In this document: in pieces, positions 1-4,995 of the stretch | Numbering within the stretch: the first letter of the stretch is position 1 | How the letters are laid out: each line of letters begins with the position of its first letter | Origin: JBGTBQ01 sp041749275 | GTDB lineage: Bacteria; Acidobacteriota; Blastocatellia; Pyrinomonadales; Pyrinomonadaceae | Direction: 5' to 3' | Assembly (NCBI GenBank): GCA_041749275.1 | Contig: JBGTBQ010000096.1 | Coordinates: 1 to 6,488 of the forward strand | DNA: 6,488 nucleotides | The notes under the pieces: generated by a model | Told to the model about the DNA's origin: nothing | The model's input: the letters and a program-made list of their open reading frames with translations, nothing else | The model's database searches: none | Program-made: the position numbers and the translations under genes

Positions 1-49
1 ATTCCTCCAACGCAGCAATAGATTCGGCAGCAACAGTTTTCGCAGTCAT
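1..49 (-). CDS. 5' end of an unidentified leftward gene (partial)
   Basis: Sixteen codons are readable from an ATG at 49-47 to the window edge, giving MTAKTVAAESIAALEE. The start is supported by a purine-rich stretch just upstream on the minus strand (GGGAGAAGGAG at 62-52), whose GGGAG part sits 8 nt before the ATG. The visible peptide is alanine- and glutamate-rich with no membrane or signal-peptide character. It is too short to assign a family. The gene is divergent from the histidine kinase gene and shares its intergenic region. Reality of the gene is inferred from the ribosome-binding site plus an uninterrupted frame only. Confidence 0.5.
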   Translation of the reverse strand, partial: MTAKTVAAESIAALEE

Positions 50-84
50 CGCTCCTTCTCCCTTCAAAAGAGACAAATCTGCTT

Positions 85-113
85 AAACTATGCTCTGTCG
101 CTCGGTTAGTAAA
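85..113 (-). promoter_or_regulatory. Candidate promoter for the leftward gene at 1-49
   Basis: On the minus strand, TTTACT (113-108) and TAGTTT (90-85) are separated by 17 nt, which resembles a sigma-70-type -35/-10 pair with 4/6 and 3/6 matches. The -10 element lies about 36 nt from the ATG, a sensible distance. The matches are weak and the surrounding DNA is AT-rich, so chance is a real alternative. Confidence 0.25.
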
Positions 114-133
114 GGAATCTCATAATGCGATTG

Positions 134-170
134 CCCTATCCCTCATCCCTCATCCCTCATCCTTCACCCC
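134..170. repeat. Tandem heptamer array (CCCTCAT)3 with degenerate flanking units
   Basis: Three perfect copies of CCCTCAT occupy 140-146, 147-153 and 154-160. They are preceded by a one-base-deleted copy (CCCTAT, 134-139) and followed by a degenerate copy (CCTTCAC, 161-167) running into CCCC. Read on the other strand this is (ATGAGGG)n. The array lies between the two divergent promoter candidates, so copy-number change could alter spacing there. Similar heptameric short tandem repeats are known in intergenic DNA of several bacterial groups. A role here is not shown. Confidence 0.85.
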
Positions 171-198
171 TTTTCAGATGGCCCAATGATTTTCCCTT

Positions 199-207
199 TG
201 CTATACT
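199..207 (+). promoter_or_regulatory. Candidate extended -10 promoter for the histidine kinase
   Basis: The sequence TGCTATACT contains an extended -10 motif (TG-N-TATACT, 5/6 match to TATAAT). A spaced -35 is poor (TGGCCC at 179-184), which is tolerated by extended -10 promoters. Transcription would begin near 213-215, leaving a leader of roughly 180 nt before the kinase ATG. This leader would contain the hairpin candidate at 256-297. Confidence 0.4.
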
Positions 208-255
208 CCACCGCGCGCCCGACGGCCCTAATCCTAGCGGGTCGTTAAGTTTGTC

Positions 256-297
256 GGGGTAAGCAGGGTTCGGCTTTCGCCAGCCAACTTGAACCCC
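256..297 (+). other. Nested stem-loop candidate in the kinase leader
   Basis: An inner stem pairs GTT (268-270) with AAC (286-288) and GGCT (272-275) with AGCC (282-285), with one bulged C (271) and a 6-nt loop. An outer stem pairs GGGGT (256-260) with ACCCC (293-297). No run of T follows, so it is not a standard intrinsic terminator. I do not recognise a known riboswitch class. It might be a leader structure or simply a fortuitous inverted repeat. Confidence 0.35.
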
Positions 298-392
298 CAT
301 CCTGAAATACTCCTCAAGCATGGGCAGCGACCCGATGCCGCACCTGTTTCTCCCAAGGGGCGGAATCTTCCCCATTTCACGACCGCGAGATC

Positions 393-3300
393 ATGTCCGT
401 TTCCGAAACTACCACCGCCGAGCGCGTGGATTCCGAGGAACTGCTGGATGCCTCCGTGCGGCAGCTCGAAGCGCTGACGGCGCTCGCCGCCGCCCCGGTT
501 TCGGGGCGCGAACTCGAACAGCTTTTCGAGGGACTGGCCGAGCAGATCACGCGGCTCACCGATTATCGCACGTGCCTCGTAAGCCTCTTCACGGACGAGG
601 CGCCGTACTGCCCGCGCCTCCTCTCTTACTCCGCGAACGTCCCGGCGGAGTATGTCGAGCGGTTCGTCGCTGATGCCTATCCGCGCGCCGCGATTCACGC
701 GCTGCTCGAAAAGGGTGAACGCATCGAGGTCGGCGCGCTGGGTTTCGCCGCCTACTACCCGCCGAGCCGTTACCACTGGCTCGACGCGACGGTGCCCGAC
801 CGCGGCAAGGCCGAGATAGAGCGGCGCGCGCCTGCGGACGGCGCGCGCCCGTGGCACGACGGTGACGAATTGGTTGTGCCGTTGTTGGCGCACGACGGAG
901 AGTTCCTCGGAATCATTTCACTCGACGACCCGCGTTCGGGACGCGCGCCGGATCGTCGGAGCGTGCTTCCAGCGGTCGCGTTCGCGCGCCAGACCGCCCA
1001 ACTCATCGCGCGCTGGCGCGACGCCGAGCGGCTCGCGGCGCAGGCCGAGCGCGAGGCGCTCATCAACCGCCTGAGTCATGCTATCCGCGCCACGCTCAAT
1101 CTGCCCGAAATTATGCACACGGCGACGCACGAGCTGGGGCGGGCGCTCGCGGCCTCGCGCGCCTACATTCGCCCCTTCGATCCGGCGCGTCCCGACGCAT
1201 CGCACGTGATGTATGAGTACCTTGCCCCCGGCTGCCGCGGCGTCGGCCCGTACACCATCTCTTACAGTCGCCCCGTCGGGCAGTTCCTGATGACGCGACT
1301 CAAAACGCTCGTCGTCAACGATGCCCGCGACCACGACGACGACTCACCGGAGATGAACGCGCAGTTGAAGGAACTGGGCGGGCAGAGCGGGACGCGCTCG
1401 ATGGTCTTCTGCCCGCTCGTCGTGCAGGGCCGTTTCCGCGGCACGCTCGTCATCCATCAGACCGACCGCGTGCGCCGCTGGGAACGCGACGACATCGCGC
1501 TCATCGAAGCCGTGGCCGCGCAGCTTGCCACCGGCGTTGCGCAGGCCGAACTGTTCGAGATGGTCACGCGCGCCAAGCGCGCTTGGGAGGTCACGTTCGA
1601 CGCGATGTCGGACGGCATCTTTATCTTCTCGAACGAGCGTTTGCTCGCGCGCGTCAACCGCGCGGGCGCGGCGTTGGAGGGGGTGGAGCCGTCGGAACTC
1701 ATCGGGCGCCGCTGCTGCGACATCCTGCGCCGGGGCGGCGGCGAGAGCTGCATCATCGAGCGCGTGGCCGCCGAGGGGCGCGGCATGACCATCGAATACA
1801 CGCCCGAACGTCTGGGCCGCCCGCTGCTCGTCACCGCCGAGCCGCTCGTGGATAGCTCCGGGCAGGTCGGCACGGTCTGCACGGTGCGCGACCTGTCGGA
1901 GTTGCGGCGAGTCGAAACGCTCGCGCGCGAGCGCCAGTCGCTCCTTGAGAACGTGCTGGAGAGCGCGCGCGAGGCCATCGCCGCCATCAGCCCCGAAGGC
2001 CACATCATGTGGTGCAACAGCGCGGCGGCGGGGATGAGCGGGTATTCAAAGGAGGAGATGATCGGTCGCAGTATCTACGAGATGATCGAAGAGGGCGAAG
2101 TGGAGCGCAGGCGCGAGAGCATTCGGCGCGCGCTCGAAGGCCACGCGCGGACGGACGAGGTTCGCTTCCGGACGCGCACCGGAGAGATGCGCTGCGCGCT
2201 CGCCGACACCGCGCCGCTCGTCGTCGAGGGGCGCACGACTGGCGTCTTAACCATCTCGCGCGACATCACTGAGCAGAAGCAGGAGCGCGAGCGAGCGGCG
2301 CAGGCCGACAAACTCCGCGCCCTCGGCCAACTCGCTTCGGGCGTGGCCCACGACTTCAACAACGCGCTCGCCGCCATCCTCGGTCGCGCGCAACTCCTGC
2401 GGCGCACGACAAGCGATCCGCAGGTCGCGCGCGGTCTCGACATCATCCAGACCGCCGCCGAAGACGCCGCCGCCACCGTTCGCCGCATCCGCGCCTTCGC
2501 CCAGCAATCGCCCGGCGAGGGTTTCGCGCCCGTCGAGTTGGACGGACTCCTGCGCGATGCCGTCGAGATCACGCGCACGCGCTGGGAGAATGACGCGCGC
2601 GCGCGCGGCCTCAGCTACGACGTGCGGCTCGAAGTTGACTGCGCGGCGAGCACGCACGGCAACCCTTCGGAGCTGCGCGAGGTCTTCGTCAACCTGATCG
2701 TCAACGCGATTGACGCCATGCCGGAAGGTGGTCGTCTCTCGATCACGTGCCGCTGCATGTTCGCGCGCCTGCAACTCGACTTCACGGACACCGGCGTGGG
2801 AATGACGGAAGATGTCCGCGCGCGCATCTTCGAGCCGTTCTACACGACCAAGGGCGTGCATGGCACCGGTCTCGGATTGTTCGTCAGCTATGGCATCGTC
2901 GAGCGGCACGGCGGGCATATCGAGGTCACGTCGGAGCGCGGGCGCGGCGCCACGTTCACGCTCGACCTGCCCTACGCCGGAACGCCCGCGCCCGCCCGCG
3001 CCGGCGTAGCGACGAGCGCCGTGGAAAGTCCGCCGCCACTCTCGATTCTGGTCGTGGACGACGAGCAATTCGTGCGTGAGACACTGGCGGAGATGGTCGA
3101 AGTCTTCGGGCACCGCGTGAGGCTGGCCGACGGGGGGCGCGCGGCGCTCGCGCTGCTGGAAGAAGACGCCTTCGATCTGGTCTTCACAGACCTCTCGATG
3201 CCGGGGATGGACGGCTGGGAGCTGGCGCGCGAGATACGCCGGCGCTGGCCCGCGCTGCGCGTCTGCATCGTGACGGGTTATGGCAAGGAGGCGGGCGCCT

Positions 3301-3398
3301 CACCGGACGCGGACGGCGCGGCGGACGCCGTCATCGGCAAGCCCTTCGACTTCGCTCAGGTAGAAGCGACGTTGGCGAGATTCAAGAAGGAGAGATGA
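393..3398 (+). CDS. Soluble hybrid sensor histidine kinase (GAF-GAF-PAS-PAS-HisKA-HATPase-REC)
   Basis: This 1001-residue cytoplasmic kinase should autophosphorylate a histidine in response to a signal sensed by its N-terminal modules and pass the phosphate to an aspartate. Approximate domains are GAF 35-210, GAF 235-390, PAS 398-505, PAS 515-630, HisKA 635-705, HATPase 740-865 and receiver 885-1000. The H box GVAHDFNN places the phospho-acceptor at His653. ATP-binding motifs include the N box with Asn771, the G1 box D799-T-G-V-G, the FEPFYTTK F box (813-820) and the GTGLGL G2 box (824-829). The receiver has D889/D890, phospho-acceptor D933, T961 and K983, all intact. No transmembrane segment or signal peptide is visible; a charged, coiled-coil-like linker (about 205-235) joins the GAF domains. 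The first PAS has cysteines 441, 442 and 453. The ATG at 393 is the first possible start after an in-frame stop at 303-305; its ribosome-binding site is weak. No separate response regulator or HPt gene is in the window, so its partner and ligand are unknown. Confidence 0.93.
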   Translation: MSVSETTTAERVDSEELLDASVRQLEALTALAAAPVSGRELEQLFEGLAEQITRLTDYRTCLVSLFTDEAPYCPRLLSYSANVPAEYVERFVADAYPRAAIHALLEKGERIEVGALGFAAYYPPSRYHWLDATVPDRGKAEIERRAPADGARPWHDGDELVVPLLAHDGEFLGIISLDDPRSGRAPDRRSVLPAVAFARQTAQLIARWRDAERLAAQAEREALINRLSHAIRATLNLPEIMHTATHELGRALAASRAYIRPFDPARPDASHVMYEYLAPGCRGVGPYTISYSRPVGQFLMTRLKTLVVNDARDHDDDSPEMNAQLKELGGQSGTRSMVFCPLVVQGRFRGTLVIHQTDRVRRWERDDIALIEAVAAQLATGVAQAELFEMVTRAKRAWEVTFDAMSDGIFIFSNERLLARVNRAGAALEGVEPSELIGRRCCDILRRGGGESCIIERVAAEGRGMTIEYTPERLGRPLLVTAEPLVDSSGQVGTVCTVRDLSELRRVETLARERQSLLENVLESAREAIAAISPEGHIMWCNSAAAGMSGYSKEEMIGRSIYEMIEEGEVERRRESIRRALEGHARTDEVRFRTRTGEMRCALADTAPLVVEGRTTGVLTISRDITEQKQERERAAQADKLRALGQLASGVAHDFNNALAAILGRAQLLRRTTSDPQVARGLDIIQTAAEDAAATVRRIRAFAQQSPGEGFAPVELDGLLRDAVEITRTRWENDARARGLSYDVRLEVDCAASTHGNPSELREVFVNLIVNAIDAMPEGGRLSITCRCMFARLQLDFTDTGVGMTEDVRARIFEPFYTTKGVHGTGLGLFVSYGIVERHGGHIEVTSERGRGATFTLDLPYAGTPAPARAGVATSAVESPPPLSILVVDDEQFVRETLAEMVEVFGHRVRLADGGRAALALLEEDAFDLVFTDLSMPGMDGWELAREIRRRWPALRVCIVTGYGKEAGASPDADGAADAVIGKPFDFAQVEATLARFKKER

Positions 3399-3441
3399 GA
3401 AGTAAAGTGTCGAACGTCAAGCCGGTTTTCTATTTCGCCGG

Positions 3442-3645
3442 TCAGGCACGCTTTCGATCCTCGATCTTCAACTCCGGATGACGTTTGAGAAACCCGCCGC
3501 GCCTCATCTTGTAACGACCCGGCTTCAGCATGTCGTCGTCGGTCCATCCGCGCTTTAAGCCTTCTTCATAATCCTCTTGCGTGACTACCAACTCGACCGT
3601 CTCTTCCGTGGTCGGTTCGGAATTCTTAACTTTCTCTTTGTTCAT
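3442..3645 (-). CDS. Small protein overlapping brnT, presumed antitoxin
   Basis: This 67-residue, highly charged protein is presumed to neutralise the BrnT toxin, because it is the only gene paired with it and their ends overlap by 20 bp (3626-3645). The ATG at 3645 has a good ribosome-binding site (GAGGAA) inside the toxin gene, so translation is probably coupled. The protein has an acidic N-terminal half (EDYEEGLKRGWTDDDM, 24-39) and a basic second half (KPGRYKMRRGGFLKRH, 41-56). I see no obvious ribbon-helix-helix domain like that at the C-terminus of canonical BrnA antitoxins, and the frame ends soon after the basic stretch. It could be a different antitoxin family, a shortened one, or an unrelated small protein. 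It ends 43 nt from the convergent kinase gene. Its GC is well below that of the neighbours. Confidence 0.7.
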   Translation of the reverse strand: MNKEKVKNSEPTTEETVELVVTQEDYEEGLKRGWTDDDMLKPGRYKMRRGGFLKRHPELKIEDRKRA

Positions 3646-3904
3646 ATAACTTCCTCTCTGCTGGCGTCGGTGGTCGCGCCGAGATGATACGAATCACGTC
3701 GCCGTGCCGCTCGACGTAGACCACGAACAGCAGTCGGCGGGCCGAATAACCAATGATGAAGAAACGCGCCTCGTCATTTGAATGTTCGGCATTATCGCCC
3801 TCCAATAAATTCGGATCGTAGAAGACCTCCGTCGCCTCCCCGAAGGTGACGCCGTGCTTTTCCACGTTGGCCCGCGCCTTCTCGTCGTTCCACTCGAATC
3901 TCAC
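3626..3904 (-). CDS. brnT: BrnT-family toxin (DUF497)
   Basis: This 92-residue protein matches the BrnT family, RelE-fold ribonuclease toxins of type II toxin-antitoxin systems that inhibit translation by cleaving RNA. The N-terminal signature is clear: F3-x-W5, K9, N13 and K16-H17-G18-V19-x-F21, followed by EATEVFYDP. The C-terminal family motif RIISARPPTPAERKLYE (72-88) is also present, and the length is typical. The start is a GTG (3904-3902) three bases after the stop of the GrdB-like gene, with a modest GGAG at 3919-3916 inside that gene, suggesting translational coupling. The toxin comes before its presumed antitoxin, the usual order in brnTA. GC is about 50-55%, against roughly 65-72% in flanking genes, consistent with acquisition by transfer. 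Family assignment is firm; activity is inferred. Confidence 0.88.
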   Translation of the reverse strand: MRFEWNDEKARANVEKHGVTFGEATEVFYDPNLLEGDNAEHSNDEARFFIIGYSARRLLFVVYVERHGDVIRIISARPPTPAERKLYEQRES

Positions 3905-3907
3905 AGG

Positions 3908-4717
3908 TCACTTCTCTCCGCGCGACATCTCAACTTCCGTCTCTAACTCAACGACGAGCTTGCGGACGCCGACCTGATCCATCGGCTCGATGAGGCGGAG
4001 CGCTTCGTCGAGGATGCGGCGCTGGTGTTCGGGCCAGCCGGGCTTGCCGGCGACGCTGCCGAACTCGCCGTTGTAGTAGACGGCGCGCGGCGCGCGTGCG
4101 TTCTCCACCGTCTCGCGGTCAACCGCGAGCAGCATCGTCGGCACCCCTGCCGCTTCGAGCGCGCGCGCGGCGAGCGACATGGATTGGTGGCACAGCCGCG
4201 AGGCGGGGACGAGCAGCGCGGCCTGCACTTCGTAGCGGAGGACGCGCTCGACGAACTCCGGCAGCGACGTGGCGACGAAACGCGCCGCGCTCGGAATGAA
4301 GCCGCAGAAGCTCCACCACACCGGGTTGAGTTGGCCGATGATGCCGTTCCCCTCGAACTCCATCAACCTTTGGACGGGCGCCTGCGCGTTCATGTCTTCT
4401 TCGACCGCCGCCGGGTCATAGCCGCGCACCGACCACTTCAAATCTCGCGCCTCGACTTCGATGGGGATTTCGCGGAACGACACATCACCGCCCGCGGACG
4501 TGGTGTCGAAAGGCTCCGCGCCGTCAATGTACGCGCCCGCCGACGTGATGAGCGCGAGGTTGAGCATGGGCAGCGCGCGTCGCGCCGGCGTGAAGGGCGC
4601 GCGGCGGTTCACAGCCCACGGATAATTGCCGCCCACCTCGCCCTCGCGGATGACGTTGATCTGCTTCCAGCGTGTATAGCGTTCGCGCCACTCCTCGATG
4701 TTCTCCAAGATTTCCAC
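3908..4717 (-). CDS. Stand-alone GrdB-like protein (glycine/sarcosine/betaine reductase component B family)
   Basis: The 269-residue product resembles the GRDB family, whose best-known members are selenoprotein subunits of clostridial glycine, sarcosine and betaine reductases. Family-like features are a GGDVSFREIP segment (76-85), RGYDPAAVEEDMN (98-110), an NGIIGQL stretch (124-130), WWSFCGFI (134-141), and LLVPASRLCHQS (168-179) with Cys176, followed by AARALEAAGVPT. No in-frame TGA suggests selenocysteine, and no grdA- or grdC-like genes are nearby, so a classical reductase complex is unlikely. Function is unknown. The frame is open upstream to an ATG at 4831, but the GTG at 4717 is preferred: a perfect AAGGAGG lies 6 nt before it, and the upstream extension is arginine-rich and unlike the family. 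The gene ends 3 nt before brnT and probably shares its transcript. Confidence 0.8.
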   Translation of the reverse strand: MEILENIEEWRERYTRWKQINVIREGEVGGNYPWAVNRRAPFTPARRALPMLNLALITSAGAYIDGAEPFDTTSAGGDVSFREIPIEVEARDLKWSVRGYDPAAVEEDMNAQAPVQRLMEFEGNGIIGQLNPVWWSFCGFIPSAARFVATSLPEFVERVLRYEVQAALLVPASRLCHQSMSLAARALEAAGVPTMLLAVDRETVENARAPRAVYYNGEFGSVAGKPGWPEHQRRILDEALRLIEPMDQVGVRKLVVELETEVEMSRGEK

Positions 4718-4723
4718 CTGAAG

Positions 4724-4730
4724 CCTCCTT
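4724..4730 (-). promoter_or_regulatory. Strong ribosome-binding site fixing the GrdB-like start
   Basis: On the minus strand the sequence reads AAGGAGG, a full match to the anti-Shine-Dalgarno complement, followed by 6 nt and the GTG at 4717-4715. This decides the start over the in-frame ATG at 4831. Confidence 0.8.
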
Positions 4731-4738
4731 CGCCTCCC

Positions 4739-4780
4739 GCATCCGCAAGGCGTCGTTTCGTGTTTGGTAATCGCGGATGC
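4739..4780. promoter_or_regulatory. Perfect 8-bp inverted repeat in the GrdB-like leader
   Basis: GCATCCGC (4739-4746) and GCGGATGC (4773-4780) form a perfect inverted repeat separated by 26 nt. It lies between the -10 candidate (4783-4788) and the ribosome-binding site (4724-4730). It could act as an operator or form a hairpin at the very 5' end of the messenger. The 34-bp centre-to-centre distance puts the two arms on about the same face of the helix after roughly three turns. Chance occurrence is possible. Confidence 0.35.
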
Positions 4781-4782
4781 TG

Positions 4783-4811
4783 ATTCTAATTCAAAACCGC
4801 TTGAAATCGCA
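4783..4811 (-). promoter_or_regulatory. Candidate promoter for the GrdB-like/brnT cluster
   Basis: On the minus strand, TAGAAT (4788-4783) matches the TATAAT -10 consensus in 5 of 6 positions. A weak -35 candidate, TGCGAT (4811-4806), stands 17 nt upstream. Transcription would start near 4776, giving a leader of about 60 nt before the GTG. The AT-rich spacer and a strong downstream ribosome-binding site favour a promoter here, but the -35 match is only 3/6. Confidence 0.3.
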
Positions 4812-4865
4812 TCCCTGTTGAAACGTCGCACATATCCGTTCTTGAATCTTGGGCAGCGGGTAGTT

Positions 4866-4955
4866 CACCACGGAGACACAGAGGACACGGAGGATGCACA
4901 GAGAAATCTTTCCTTAACTCTGTGTAAGCTCCGTGCCCTCTGTGTCTCTGTGGTG
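4866..4955. repeat. Long inverted repeat of the CACAGAGGACACGGAG type
   Basis: The left arm (4866-4892) and right arm (4929-4955) are 27 nt each and complementary at 25 positions. The 36-nt centre contains a second perfect inverted repeat, CACAGAG (4897-4903) with CTCTGTG (4918-4924). The element lies 40 nt past the stop of the oxidoreductase and before the GrdB-like promoter. No T-run follows on either strand, so it is not a standard terminator, although it could slow polymerase or protect transcript ends. Elements of this sequence type are familiar as dispersed intergenic repeats in several environmental bacterial phyla. Open frames crossing it on both strands are not genes. Confidence 0.85.
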
Positions 4956-4995
4956 AGATGCCGTTCAACTAAAGTTCAAGTTGGAAGTACCTCTT

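Larger units (their letters stand above)
50..392. other. Divergent intergenic region between the leftward gene and the histidine kinase
   Basis: No credible gene lies in these 343 bases. The part up to about 210 is AT-rich compared with the flanking genes (for example about 40% GC at 61-120). It holds a weak leftward promoter candidate, the heptamer tandem array at 134-170, a rightward extended -10 candidate at 199-207, and a nested hairpin candidate at 256-297. Open frames here (for example 157-375 minus, 320-673 plus) have no ribosome-binding site and no recognisable protein features. Confidence 0.7.

Noticed and set aside
234..893. Long minus-strand open frame (219 codons) opposite the start of the kinase gene
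   Set aside because: It is antisense to a clear GAF-domain coding region. It is arginine- and glycine-rich low-complexity translation typical of the opposite strand of high-GC genes, with no family motif.
2247..3113. Minus-strand open frame of 288 codons opposite the kinase catalytic region
   Set aside because: The plus strand here encodes the HisKA, HATPase and start of the receiver with all motifs intact. The opposite frame has only composition-driven openness.
3420..3443. CCGG...CCGG hairpin as terminator between the convergent genes
   Set aside because: Only four base pairs form around a loop of about 11 nt, and no T-run follows, so it is too weak to call.
4025..4783. Plus-strand open frame of 252 codons
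   Set aside because: It is the antisense shadow of the GrdB-like gene and has arginine-rich shadow composition.
4718..4831. N-terminal extension of the GrdB-like protein to the ATG at 4831
   Set aside because: That ATG would lie upstream of the promoter candidate, lacks a good ribosome-binding site, and adds an arginine-rich stretch unlike the family. The GTG at 4717 has a perfect AAGGAGG.
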